This document shows, piece after piece, positions 9,808 to 19,800 of a stretch of 64,000 nt of DNA. The DNA comes from Adhaeribacter soli (GTDB lineage Bacteria; Bacteroidota; Bacteroidia; Cytophagales; Hymenobacteraceae). The first letter of the stretch is position 1; every line of letters starts with the position of its first letter. The notes under the pieces were generated by a model. That model was not told the origin of the DNA. It did not search any database and saw only the letters and a program-made list of their open reading frames with translations. A program made the translations under genes and the position numbers. Location: the NCBI RefSeq assembly GCF_008727925.1, contig NZ_VTWT01000004.1, forward strand, positions 248,001-312,000. Reading direction: 5' to 3'.

Positions 9808-9846
9808 GTACAGGGTTAGTAATCTGTAAATTTACTAACCCTGTAC
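9808..9846 (-). terminator. Rho-independent terminator after the 164-aa gene
   Basis: Arms 9808-9822 and 9832-9846 pair perfectly over 15 bases (GTACAGGGTTAGTAA) around a 9-base loop. Read on the minus strand, the hairpin is followed by TTTTT. It lies 57 bases beyond the stop of the gene at 9904-10398 and just before the membrane protein gene. Confidence 0.85.
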
Positions 9847-9903
9847 CAAATGTAAAATCTAATTGGAGCTGAATAAGGAGGCTACAATTTAGCGGCCATT
9901 GCG

Positions 9904-10398
9904 TTAGCTCTGACAGCAATGGCCGGCTAAATCGTAAAAGGAGTAGCCCCTTTCTTCATCAATTACAAGGTTGCCTCTCACATCACACCCTGCAATTAAT
10001 ACTGTTTGCGCCAAGCTTATATTCTGAATCATTTCCTGATACGCATCATAATTTCCTGCCTTGTGCTGGCTTACTAATTCCTGCATCTGTTCTAACTGCT
10101 CCTGACCAGGTAAAGAAGGATTTCCGTTTTCGTCCATTGCAGTTAAGCCTAAACATACAGCGATATGTTTAGTAGAGTCCTTCACAGCCTCAATAAGGGT
10201 ATTTAGGTTTTCGATATTAAAATACAGGATCTTTGGCTCTAAGCTTGTATTTATACCCAAATTGGGGCATATACTTGATGCAGCGTTAATTCTGGCTTGG
10301 TATAAAGACATCATTAATTCCGCCGTGCTTCTTTCAATTGGTTGCCCTGGCCCCCCTGAAAAATTTGTAACTGTATTGTTGGTAATAGAATCTGACAT
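9904..10398 (-). CDS. Hypothetical protein, 164 aa
   Basis: No family is recognised. The protein starts with a low-complexity Ser/Thr/Asn-rich leader, then a helical body containing SLYQARINAASSICPNLG and a central strand-helix section. It ends in LAGHCCQS, with two adjacent Cys near the C-terminus. No signal peptide or membrane helix is seen. It has its own terminator and a candidate 7-bp inverted repeat about 110 bases upstream of its start, so it appears to be a single-gene unit. Confidence 0.62.
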   Translation of the reverse strand: MSDSITNNTVTNFSGGPGQPIERSTAELMMSLYQARINAASSICPNLGINTSLEPKILYFNIENLNTLIEAVKDSTKHIAVCLGLTAMDENGNPSLPGQEQLEQMQELVSQHKAGNYDAYQEMIQNISLAQTVLIAGCDVRGNLVIDEERGYSFYDLAGHCCQS

Positions 10399-11284
10399 AG
10401 AAATTGTAAATGATTGGCATAAGTAGTTTTTGAGCTCGGGGTAAAAGTAAAAACTTAGGTGATTCTGCCCTAATCGCTGAAATGGCCTGTAAAACTCAGA
10501 TTTTTATTATTTGACTTTAAGTCAAAGTGTTATCAATTTGATTGCTTCTTGTTTATGGGATTTTTCCCATCGACTATGTAGTAAATCACGTGGGTTTAAA
10601 GTGCGTCAGCACCTTGTGAAGGACTGTTCCGATCAGCAATTTTTGCAACAGAGTTAATTGCTTAAAACTTATTTGCAAGCCTGCTATGGGCATGCTGTAG
10701 CGATAAACTTCAATATCCCCCCTTCATCCTTTAGAATTAAATTCCCTATGAAGTGAGTACACAAAAGGATTTATTACAATTCTTTCGGAATCATGGGAAG
10801 CTGGAAGCTGTACTTTCTAGTATTGTCCGGGTATCCGGTAGAGAAGAATAAAATGGTTTTGATTCCTTTGGTTTCAGAGCTGAGAGGCTTGATAAGAATG
10901 CTTTTGCTTGGAAGTCAAAGGTTTAGGTGTAAAAAAAATGAAAGTTTTGGGTAGAGAAATGCCCGAAATAAAACGCCTGAATCTCAAAAAAATTTTTTTG
11001 TTATAAAATAGTATATATAGTATACAATATTTTTTATTTACATTGAGTTATAAAATTAACAAAGCTCAATAAAGGAAAGGGAGAGAAGTGGAAGCTTGGC
11101 AAGCTTGCTTATTATCAGGATCTTATCCCTTTAAAGGTGAGATTGCTTTAGAGGTAACTTCCAGGAATAAATTGATTGACAAAGACCTTCAGAAGGTGGG
11201 TGTGCATCCTGAATGTTAAGTGATTCATTTACCGCGGAAATTACTGGTGCACTTAAATTTCATCAAACTGAATAACTTGAAAAT
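10399..11284. other. Intergenic region upstream of the protease operon
   Basis: About 890 bases lie between divergent genes. I see no convincing gene. It holds the TTTGACT inverted repeat at 10510 and a very AT-rich block at about 10985-11060. That block contains alternating TA steps and a TTTTTATTTACATTG stretch, loosely like the TTTTGTTATTTACAT found in the two duplicated leaders at 16.0 and 35.0 kb. It is the likely promoter region of the operon starting at 11285. Confidence 0.5.
10510..10526. promoter_or_regulatory. Short inverted repeat, possible operator
   Basis: TTTGACT and AGTCAAA flank a TTA spacer, about 112 bases upstream of the 164-aa gene start. The symmetry is perfect, but a 7-bp arm in AT-rich DNA can arise by chance. 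Confidence 0.25.
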
Positions 11285-12943
11285 ATGGCAGACAAGAACA
11301 CGAATTTTGAAAATGAAGATACCTCTGACTACCACGGAAAAAGGCCCGGTGAAGGAAGTAATCCTGATGAATACAATTTTACCCCTCAAGTCTTAGATAA
11401 GACAATTATTGCTTTACCGCTTTTGAAAGAAATGCAGGAAGAAGATAAGTTGAGGGGAACCTTAATCGATCAGAATAAAAGTAAAAGATCAAAAGGGGGG
11501 AGCACTGTAAATGTCCCAAAAAGAAAGGTTTATGATGTAATAATTGACTTAAACCTTGGATTTGAGGATGGCCGGAAAGGGGCACAGGAGAGGGTGGTTG
11601 AAATGGTAAAGAGTATTATGGATAGTCCTCATATTTACCAGGGCAAGATCAACGAAATAAAAACAAAATACAGTAACCAGTACGTTTTTGCCAGCCTTAC
11701 CGGAGACATGATCCGACAGTTGGTTCGAGAGGACCACCCTGAAGCCAGTAAGCAAAAGCAAAGGGCTGTACACCGGATCTGGCCAGACTTCGAGGTAAAG
11801 GCATTTACTTCCCGCTCTGTAAGTACCGTGAAAGCAGATGCCGCCCGCCATTCCTTTTCAGCTTTGGGCGACGGCATTGTATGGGCTGTAATTGATTCCG
11901 GAATCGATAAAGATCACCCGCACTTCAAGCTCCACAAGAATATTCATGAGAGCTACCATCGGGATTTTACGGCTTTTGATAATGATGGGGAGAACCCGTT
12001 TAATGATGAGTTCGGGCATGGAACCCATGTGGCAGGTATCATTGCGGGAGAAATGAAGGCTGGTGAAGTTGCTGAAGAGCTAATGGATAAAACTGCCATT
12101 ACCCCGAAGCAAAAACTAATACGAGCAATTACCAGACACCGGAACGATAAAAATGAAATTGTATACGAGGAAACCAAGCTTGAAAATATTTCAGGTATGG
12201 CCCCCAAATGCAAATTAGTAAGCCTTAAAGCGCTGGATCAGGCCGGGAGGGGAAAGGCAAGTAATCTGATCGTTGCCATCGAATATATCCAGGAGTTGAA
12301 TGGTTACGGCCGGGACATCAAAATTCATGGGGTGAACATGAGCTTAGGCTATGACTTTGATCCGGAGTGGTTTGCCTGTGGCCATAGTCCTTTGTGTGTG
12401 GAAGTAGACCGGCTGGTGAAAACAGGGGTAGTGGTTGTAGCCGCTGCCGGCAATACAGGTTATGGATATGCCAAATCCGCTTTCAGGAATGTGGTTGCTA
12501 CAGGGCTGCCGTTAAGTATTAATGATCCGGGCAATGCAGCTCTGGCTATTACAGTAGGTTCCACCCACCGGGATATGCCTCATACCTATGGAGTGTCTTA
12601 TTTCTCTTCTAAAGGACCCACCGGCGATGGAAGATTAAAGCCTGATTTGGTAGCCCCTGGGGAGAAAATAATTTCCTGTGCTGCCGGCATCAAAAAAACA
12701 GAAACAAATAAGCACTTACCTAATACCGATAGCTGCGATTATGTAGAGGACAGCGGTACAAGTATGGCGGCTCCCCATGTTTCTGGCGTGATTGCTTCTT
12801 TTCTTTCCGTAAGGCGCGAATATATCGGGAAGCCGGAAGTAGTGAAAGAAATTTTTATGAATACCGCAACTGACCTGAAACGGGATCGCTACTTCCAGGG
12901 AGCGGGTTTAATTGATTTAATGCGTGCAATTCAATCGGTATAA
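11285..12943 (+). CDS. Cytoplasmic subtilisin-like (S8) serine protease
   Basis: The 552-residue protein carries the full S8 triad: Asp204 in AVIDSGID, His248 in GHGTHVAG and Ser493 in SGTSMAAPHVSG, plus the oxyanion Asn390 in AAAGNTG. The N-terminal 180 residues include a region (YVFASLTGDMIRQL to HRIWPDFEV) that looks like an I9-type inhibitory propeptide fold. No signal peptide is present, so it should act inside the cell and may be kept inactive by its propeptide. An insert of about 50 residues follows the catalytic His. It is the first gene of a tight operon with a hydrolase, a small protein and a SIR2-like protein, which suggests a regulated effector role. Confidence 0.9.
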   Translation: MADKNTNFENEDTSDYHGKRPGEGSNPDEYNFTPQVLDKTIIALPLLKEMQEEDKLRGTLIDQNKSKRSKGGSTVNVPKRKVYDVIIDLNLGFEDGRKGAQERVVEMVKSIMDSPHIYQGKINEIKTKYSNQYVFASLTGDMIRQLVREDHPEASKQKQRAVHRIWPDFEVKAFTSRSVSTVKADAARHSFSALGDGIVWAVIDSGIDKDHPHFKLHKNIHESYHRDFTAFDNDGENPFNDEFGHGTHVAGIIAGEMKAGEVAEELMDKTAITPKQKLIRAITRHRNDKNEIVYEETKLENISGMAPKCKLVSLKALDQAGRGKASNLIVAIEYIQELNGYGRDIKIHGVNMSLGYDFDPEWFACGHSPLCVEVDRLVKTGVVVVAAAGNTGYGYAKSAFRNVVATGLPLSINDPGNAALAITVGSTHRDMPHTYGVSYFSSKGPTGDGRLKPDLVAPGEKIISCAAGIKKTETNKHLPNTDSCDYVEDSGTSMAAPHVSGVIASFLSVRREYIGKPEVVKEIFMNTATDLKRDRYFQGAGLIDLMRAIQSV

Positions 12944-12953
12944 AACTAAAACC

Positions 12954-14279
12954 ATGAAAAATTTATCTGGCTTCCCCTATTTCGAAATTCAATTTACAAA
13001 AGAAGGCTTTGCTTATGCAGAAGATGAAGAAAATCAGCTTCTTAATTATGTAGGAAATAAAGATAACCTGGACCTGATTGTAATATCCCATGGCTGGAAT
13101 AATGACATGGATGAGGCCAGAGAATTATACAGGAACTTTATTTCTAAACTAAAAGCCGAGATCGACAAGCATAAAGGGTTCAATAAAAACATTGCTATTG
13201 CCGGGGTTTTGTGGCCTTCCAAGAAGTTTGCTGACAAAGAGCTGATTCCGGGTGGCGGTGCAGCAAGCCTTGATTCTTCTAATGAAGAAGGTGAGCTTTT
13301 ACTGTATTTGGAGAGCCTGAAAGGCTTTTTCGATGAAAGTAAAACCGGGGATAAAATATTAGAAGAAGCAAAATCCTTGGTAAAGGATCTGAAAAATAAA
13401 GAATCACAAGGTGAATTCGTCCGGAAAATGAATAGCCTGTATTGTCAGGCAGTAAACCTTGAAGAATACCAAGCTAAGGAAGATGAGCTGGTGCCATTGA
13501 ACTTAGAAAATCCGCAATTACTGTTTGAGAGTGTCCAAGATTTATCTTCTGAAGATGTAGATAGGAACACAAGTGGGGCAAGTTCCATAAACACAGGAGT
13601 AGACGGAGGTGCAGCCGGTATAGGAAGCTTCTTCGGCAGCGTTTATGATGGGGCGCGAAACCTGATAAATTATGTAACCTATTATCAAATGAAAGAACGG
13701 GCAGGAAAGGTTGGTTCGTTAGGTTTAAACCCACTGCTGAAGAAGATTAAGCAGAAGAATAGCAATGTGAAACTACATTTGATTGGTCACAGTTTTGGAG
13801 GGAGGTTGGTGACTGCTGCAGTTGCGGGATCAACCGTAAATGAAGCAGTTGAGGTAAACTCGCTTACACTGTTGCAGGCTGCCTTCTCGCATTATGGCTT
13901 CGCTCAGAACTATGAAAAAGGGAAGGACGGTTTCTTTAGGAGGGTAGTTAAAAAAGTTAATGGGCCTATTTTAATAAGTCATACGCATAACGATACTGCC
14001 GTTGGAATTGCTTATGCTATAGCCTCAAGAATAGCAAGGCAAGTAGGCGAAAGGCTGGGCGACGCTAATGATAAATTCGGGGGGATTGGTGCAAATGGAG
14101 CGCTAACTACCCCGGAGGCAGAAAATAATAATTTGCCTTTAAGAAAAGACCATCAATATAACTTTATCGCAGGCAAGATTTACAACCTCAATGGTGATAC
14201 CTGTATTTCCAACCATTCGGATATTTGTAAGGAAGAAGTAGCGCGGGTAGTTAAGTTTGCTATTGATTCAAACGGTTAA
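12954..14279 (+). CDS. Alpha/beta hydrolase (lipase/esterase-like)
   Basis: Starting at the ATG at 12954, ten bases after the protease stop, the protein has 441 residues. LIVISHGWNNDMDEA near residue 41 is the first strand with its oxyanion-type HGW. The nucleophile elbow GHSFGG places Ser280, and a likely His lies in LISHTHNDTAVG near 346. A long insert (about residues 95-235) separates the first strand from the elbow and includes a Gly/Ser-rich stretch (DGGAAGIGSFFG) that could contact a membrane. No signal peptide is seen. The substrate is unknown; lipids or esters are guesses from the fold. Confidence 0.8.
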   Translation: MKNLSGFPYFEIQFTKEGFAYAEDEENQLLNYVGNKDNLDLIVISHGWNNDMDEARELYRNFISKLKAEIDKHKGFNKNIAIAGVLWPSKKFADKELIPGGGAASLDSSNEEGELLLYLESLKGFFDESKTGDKILEEAKSLVKDLKNKESQGEFVRKMNSLYCQAVNLEEYQAKEDELVPLNLENPQLLFESVQDLSSEDVDRNTSGASSINTGVDGGAAGIGSFFGSVYDGARNLINYVTYYQMKERAGKVGSLGLNPLLKKIKQKNSNVKLHLIGHSFGGRLVTAAVAGSTVNEAVEVNSLTLLQAAFSHYGFAQNYEKGKDGFFRRVVKKVNGPILISHTHNDTAVGIAYAIASRIARQVGERLGDANDKFGGIGANGALTTPEAENNNLPLRKDHQYNFIAGKIYNLNGDTCISNHSDICKEEVARVVKFAIDSNG

Positions 14280-14283
14280 CCCT

Positions 14284-14661
14284 ATGGTGATGCATGATCG
14301 AAACGTAACCCGTTTGCCGGTCTTGGATGAGAATAAGGTGATCCGGCTCATGTTCCATAAAAGCATATTGGATGGCTTTATTATGGATAAAGCCTTAAAT
14401 GGAGAACCAATTAATCCCCCAGCACCATTGGCCCGCCTCACGCTTCAGGACTTCTCAGAAAGCAAGCATCCGCGCATTCAAAAGATTCTGCAGAATGCGG
14501 TAATTTTCGTGAACATCCTTGCCAACCTTAGAGAGGCCCAGGAATTAATTGAAAAAAACGATGTCTGTCAGGATGTTTTTGTAACGCCACATGGGAAAGG
14601 TAATGAGCCAAAAGTTGGCTGGATTACGAATATTACGATTGCTGAAAACGCTAAGGTTTAA
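14284..14661 (+). CDS. Small hypothetical protein between hydrolase and SIR2 genes
   Basis: The 125-residue product starts at the ATG at 14284, five bases after the hydrolase stop, and ends one base before the next ATG. It contains KVIRLMFHKSILDGFIMDKAL and a second helix FVNILANLREAQELIEKN. No known domain is evident. The extreme closeness to both neighbours shows that it is part of the operon; an adaptor, immunity or substrate role is possible but not shown. Confidence 0.72.
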   Translation: MVMHDRNVTRLPVLDENKVIRLMFHKSILDGFIMDKALNGEPINPPAPLARLTLQDFSESKHPRIQKILQNAVIFVNILANLREAQELIEKNDVCQDVFVTPHGKGNEPKVGWITNITIAENAKV

Positions 14662-14662
14662 G

Positions 14663-15814
14663 ATGGGAAAAGTAAGATTAGGAGGGTTGGATATGTATAC
14701 TCAAGGCAGCGAAAATAATCAGGTTGCAAACGCATTTAAGATTTTGCAACAGGCTTATAAAAATGGGGCGCTTACCTTATACTTAGGGGCCGGAGCATCG
14801 GTGCCAAGTGGGCTTCCTTCCTGGGAAAAGCTTATCCAATCCATGTACTTCCGGAACATGCAGACGGAGGCAATACGGCAGAACCTGGAGCCATACCCTA
14901 ATTACTTGTATGCCATATCCGAATGGGTGCTTTCCCGACACCGGGAACCGCTTGATATAATGATTAGGAAAATAAAATCCCGCTATACCGAAAGTGAGTT
15001 TTTACGCTTTCTGAAGGAAACATTATATGCCGGGTTTATACAAACAGAGGATTTACCAGATTCTCTTTTGCGAAAGCGGATCCACCGACCCCGTAAATTA
15101 ACAGCCGGTAATCCTACCCTGGAAGCTGTCGTGAATTTGTGTGCCAGAACTATCCCCGGGGATAGTGGGGTAGAATCGATTATAACCTACAACTACGATA
15201 ACCTGCTTGAGCTTGCTCTGGAACAGCACCAATTCCAGTGTTTCCAAACGATCTGGAATACGCGGCAGCAAATGCAAACCGGGCTTATGCCGATATTTCA
15301 TGTGCATGGTTATGTGCCCACGAATGGTGAAGGGTCTGCTGTGCATGAACTAATTCTTTCGGAAGAACACTACAACCGGGCTGCCCAGGATGCCTTCTTT
15401 TGGGGCAATATGGTGCAGCTGCAATATTTGGGTACTTCAGTAGGGCTTATGATAGGGCTTTCACTAGCTGATCGAAACATCAGGAGGCTTCTGGACACGA
15501 TTCGACATTCCCCAATGCCATGCCGCAACTTTATTATGCTTCGCAAACCAAAGCAGATTACGCTAACAGATAAAGATGTTTTTGAGATCGATCAAATGTC
15601 GAGGCGGTATATGGCTCGATTTTCCCGGAGCGGATCAGGGGTTAAAAGCCGTCAGTTCATAGGCATGGAGCTTTCTATGATCATGACCGAAATAAACAGG
15701 ATTGAAAAGCAAGATACAGAACAGCTTTTAAAGGAATTGAGGATTACCCCAATTTGGTATGAAAACCATGAAGAAATACCTCATTTACTAAGACAGATTA
15801 TTAGTGGAAGCTGA
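14663..15814 (+). CDS. Second SIR2-like domain protein
   Basis: From the ATG at 14663 (one base after the previous stop) the product has 383 residues. LTLYLGAGASVPSGLPSWEKL near residue 37 is the Rossmann start, SIITYNYDNLLELAL near 178 carries the Asn/Asp pair of the NAD site, and PIFHVHGYVP near 215 carries the His. IGLSLADRNIRRLLD near 272 matches the usual C-terminal part of SIR2_2 proteins. Family knowledge points to NAD+ cleavage in abortive infection systems. It is unlike the SIR2 at 3.3-4.6 kb in length and details, and here the partners are a protease and a hydrolase rather than HerA. Confidence 0.86.
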   Translation: MGKVRLGGLDMYTQGSENNQVANAFKILQQAYKNGALTLYLGAGASVPSGLPSWEKLIQSMYFRNMQTEAIRQNLEPYPNYLYAISEWVLSRHREPLDIMIRKIKSRYTESEFLRFLKETLYAGFIQTEDLPDSLLRKRIHRPRKLTAGNPTLEAVVNLCARTIPGDSGVESIITYNYDNLLELALEQHQFQCFQTIWNTRQQMQTGLMPIFHVHGYVPTNGEGSAVHELILSEEHYNRAAQDAFFWGNMVQLQYLGTSVGLMIGLSLADRNIRRLLDTIRHSPMPCRNFIMLRKPKQITLTDKDVFEIDQMSRRYMARFSRSGSGVKSRQFIGMELSMIMTEINRIEKQDTEQLLKELRITPIWYENHEEIPHLLRQIISGS

Positions 15815-15933
15815 TTACTTTTTCTATTATAGGGAACATTCCTTAGTTAAGGAAACCACAAGTAAAAGTTTATAAGCTAGAAACAGAAATATTTGCTGTG
15901 TTTTAAAATATTTACCGGTGCGACAACAATAAT

Positions 15934-15972
15934 TAGACCTTCTATATAGTTGTTTACTATATAGAAGGTCTA
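15934..15972. repeat. Perfect 16-bp inverted repeat in the duplicated leader
   Basis: Arms 15934-15949 (TAGACCTTCTATATAG) and 15957-15972 are perfectly complementary around a 7-base loop. It lies 120 bases past the SIR2 stop and about 65 bases before the candidate promoter of the truncated gene. It could terminate the operon (weakly, as there is no long T run) or be a regulator site. The matching place in the second leader (about 34933-34953) also forms a hairpin, with another stem sequence. Confidence 0.6.
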
Positions 15973-16037
15973 AAATCTAAACTAACAAAAATGGGTCTTA
16001 AATCTGAGATAGCAAACGTGAAAAAAAACACGAAATT

Positions 16038-16045
16038 TAATTTTG
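16038..16045 (+). promoter_or_regulatory. Candidate Bacteroidota promoter -7 element (copy 1)
   Basis: TAATTTTG fits the TAnnTTTG consensus of the Bacteroidota primary sigma factor. It is preserved in the second leader at 35026-35033. No clear TTG element is visible at the proper distance upstream, so the call rests on the -7 match and its conservation between copies. Confidence 0.4.
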
Positions 16046-16316
16046 TTATTTAAAATCCTTTTTGTTATTTACATCCGCTCTCACCCATATTCCATTATAG
16101 ATTTGCCTCGGATGCAAGTGTATAATACTGGATTTTAACCATACTGATTTAGTTAATTTATTTAAGTTTAATTTTTGCTATCCTGGTTGAATTCAGAAAA
16201 GCCTTTCCAAACGGTAACGGTTAACATCGCTAAACTGTAGGAGAGCCCTTCTCTTTTCTCCATACTCAAGCTGAATAACTCCTAACTAAAAGAAAACAAC
16301 TTAAAGAATTTGCTTT

Positions 16317-16650
16317 ATGCCAGCCATGTCAAACTATACCTTCCTGCCTTGGGTAAGGAAGGGACTTGCCAACTATATCAGCAGTTCAACTTCCCCAAGT
16401 GCGCTTGGTTCGGTACCGAGGCCAGTTATTCCCGTTAAAATCAACTTCGAGGCCCAGAACTCAAATGAGCCGAATCCAGTAACGCCTAAGCCTGAAGTTA
16501 CAGCTAAAATTCTCGGACCAAGAGATGTTTTAGGGATAAACGCAAGTGCCATAATTAATACAAGGCCAAAGGCTAATGTGCAGAGTTTGAACCTTGCATG
16601 TTAGCTGAAATTGGGTTCTACTAAGGAGATTAGTCTGGCCAAGTGCTACA
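16317..16650 (+). pseudogene. Truncated 5' copy of the 1035-aa FLPW-family gene
   Basis: The first 87 or so codons are nearly identical to the start of the gene at 35306 (MPAMSNYTFLPWVRKGLANY onwards), with only a handful of substitutions such as Ala-Leu-Gly for Ala-Pro-Ser. The frame then slips and stops at 16604, although decayed similarity to the intact copy can still be followed to about 16650. The intact gene is 1035 codons long, so more than 90% is missing. This is a remnant of a duplicated unit that included the leader. Whether the 95-residue peptide is made is unknown. Confidence 0.85.
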
Positions 16651-16849
16651 TATCGCAGAGCTTCTGGATGTCAATAGCTATTTTGCTTGGGCAATAAGTG
16701 CCATGTAACGGAATTCGATGGCATCATTGCCCCAATCAACGACTACTGGACCTACATGGAAAGTGCAGACGTGGAAAGCTAGGTTCTCAAGTATGTTAGT
16801 TGTTGCATTTTTTATGGTCATTATTTTAAACTTATAAAACTAAGAAAAT
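16651..16849. other. Unidentified coding-like remnant before the C15-like gene
   Basis: About 200 bases that are richer in GC than what follows. Broken frames read like protein (for example AELLDVNSYFAWAIS in one frame and EFDGIIAPINDYWTYMES in another, separated by a stop and a shift), which suggests a decayed gene end. I cannot identify the parent. The last 50 bases are AT-rich and probably serve the gene at 16850. Confidence 0.35.
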
Positions 16850-19800
16850 ATGCATTTTTTCATAGATCATAACCAATTGCCAAACCAAACTTTAGCGGAT
16901 AGCTTTGGACCAGAAAGCAATGATCCTTACAATAAATTTAATATAACAACGAGGTTTCAACTTACTGGGGCTGCAAAAGCATTTGCTTGTCAAGATAGTT
17001 TAATGATTATTCAACAATCTATTGCAGACCCTACTTTAGTAAATGTACTCTTAAAACCCATAGAAGGTCTTAAAATTCCTTTTGAAAGAGTTAAATACTT
17101 TATCTACCGCGGGTTATTAAAAGACAGTTTCGTTAACGGAACAGCTATAACTCCTACTTCAACTTCTAGCTCAGAATTAATATCTCGCCTTTGGGTAGAC
17201 TGGAACGCCTATAAAACAAAAAAGAATCAACCAAATTTACCTGATCCAACTCCTCAAAATTTTGGATTTGATAATACTTTGCCAGGATCACTTGAAATCG
17301 AGAATATTTTTGATAATTCTCAACAGAATATTAGAGCTTTTTACGTGAAAGAAGGCGAATGGATAGGTAATTTTGGTGCTTCAAAAAAAATTGGATTTGA
17401 AATAGCTATTTGTTCAAAACCAATTGCTTTCAATCTAGATTATCTCCGTGCTGAAAATTATCAAATAGATGTATCAGGAACGTCTATTACTGCTTTTGAT
17501 AGGCGAGTTAAAAAGGAAAATATTCTCTCATTCATTGATCCCTCGGCATTTTTTGGTCTTCATTATTATTCTGGTTTAGATATTTCTTCATATACTGGAA
17601 CGACAAAGACTACAACAAAGAAGGAAAAGATTGCAATTTATTCTGATCTCCTAAATAATAAATTCGCTACGAAAAATAGAGTATATCTTGATATTAGGAG
17701 TGAAACAGGATTCTCTTACAATTTTTATCAAAATTATAGCGATACATCGGGTAACATAAAGTTTGGTAACAGTATAACTACACCTATAGCTCAAAATTAC
17801 GAATGGAGCGGTTGGCCAATAATAGCTTTTGATTTACCACTCTTAACTAATGCAGAAAAAAATAATATTAAAATTAATTTACGAATTAAGGACAATATCA
17901 AGCCTATTTTATTTTTTGAAGATTCTAGCTTGTTAACTGCTTTAATTGAGAACGATTTGGATATTAAGTTCATTGATCATACTCTTCTTATTAATAGTAC
18001 GGACTGGACTAATGATTTAAATTTCTTTTTCCCAAATGCTGGTTTAGGCACTAATAGAAATAATATAGCATATTATATTAAACTTCACTATTTCAAGCAA
18101 GAGGATACTCAGGGTACCCCAATTACAGCATTAAAGAAAGAAAAAGAGTTTGATAATTTATTTATTCCTTTAAGTTCAAGCCTTTTGACACAAGCAAGTC
18201 AATCTTTTACACATGTAATAAATCCGGATTATAAATTAATTTCTGGCCAATTTGAGTCGGTTAAATTTAGCTATGTTGCGGAATGCGGGGCTTATTATGA
18301 CAATAATAGAGTTGCGTTTTATTCAAAAATGTCTTTCCCAAATAAAACTACTGGAAAGGTATACTCACAAATACCTGATACTGGAGATTTAAATGGCTTA
18401 AATTTAGAAGGTGTTTACAATAAAATGTCTTTCCTGTCTAGAGATATTAAAATTTCTAAAGTGCATATTCAGGAACTTTTAACCCCGCCTAGTTACCAAA
18501 AAGTAACTATATTAAAAGTTTCTGCCTATAACAGTTCACCTGCTTCAATTGAAGGTCTATTTATATTAGGTATTCATAAGGATGAGCTTTCAGTTTTAAA
18601 TAATGTAGCCAGTTTAAACAGTGTATCAGAATTTAGTGGGAAGCATCCTAAGCTTATCATTTTTGAAGATGTATCACCTTCTCCGGCAATTGATAAAGAT
18701 GGAAAACCTTATAAAAAATATAAACTGAAAGTACAAGGATTGGATGATAATGGACAAAGAATAATACTTGCTCCTCCCTCAACTCAAAATGTCTATGTAT
18801 ATTCTACTAATGATTTTGTTTTTACTTCAAAAGCTTTTGCTGATGCCGAGAATCATGCCACAATTAAAACTTATATTCCAAATTCCGAGGAAAAAATTGG
18901 ATTTGAAAGAAATAAAGTAACACCTGGTAAAAATAATGAAGACTTTTATATTGATAAAAATCCAAATATGAAAGTTGAGGTTGACAGTTTTATTGCCACT
19001 TTGAATACTATAAATGATGATTTAAATGCTTATTCAAGTATTAAAGCTTTAGTCCAAGATAGTGCTAAAGACATTTTAATTGAATCAGTAAATTCTATTC
19101 AATTAAGTTTAACAACCTCAAATCCAACACCAGATGATAGACCGCTATATTGGGCAAGAAATAAGATGCAAGTAGCATTAAAAAAGCACCCTTATTTCTC
19201 AACGCAATTTGACACTTCTTTGAATCCCACAAGAGGGTCTGATTTGGACAAAATACTTTCAATTTTTGAAGAAAAATCAAGAAATTATTCTGATGTTGAT
19301 TTCACATATGCTAATCAAAATAACTTAAAAAAAATTCTTATAACTGGTTTTGACCCTTTTCAACTTGAAAATAACATTAATCAGAGTAATCCAAGTGGAG
19401 TTTGTGCTATGGCATTACACGGGAAAACTTTAGGGATAGGATTTGTCCAATCAATGATTATTCCAGTAAGGTATCGTGATTTTGATGGTAATTATAATCC
19501 TAAAGTTGGAGTGGGTAATGGAATAATTGAGGATTATATTGCTCCATTGATTGGTAAAGGACCTAACCATGCAGATGTAATCATAACAATCAGTCAGAGT
19601 GGTTATGGAAATTATAATATTGATAGGTTTGCTACAATTAATCGAGGAGGATGGAGTGATAATATGGGGTTTACAAGACCTGAAAACTCAAATTCCGTTT
19701 ATTTAAATTTACCAAAAGAAAAGGACCTTATTTGGATTGAAACCACGCTTCCTAAAGCTATGGTAATGAATGGAGGTATAAATCAGCAGCCTGACAATTG

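Larger units (their letters stand above)
15889..16316 (+). repeat. Leader/promoter duplication, copy 1
   Basis: This AT-rich stretch aligns nearly base for base with 34874-35305, by eye roughly 85-90% identical, including the ATATTTGCTGTGTTTTAAAA start, the AGCAAACGTGAAAAAAAACAC block and the ACATCCGCTCTCACCCATAT block. In both cases it ends at the ATG of a gene of the FLPW family. It contains a candidate Bacteroidota -7 box TAATTTTG at 16038-16045, about 270 bases before the ATG, so the transcript would have a long 5' leader. The downstream gene of this copy is truncated, so the leader may now be idle or drive the gene at 16850. Confidence 0.75.
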
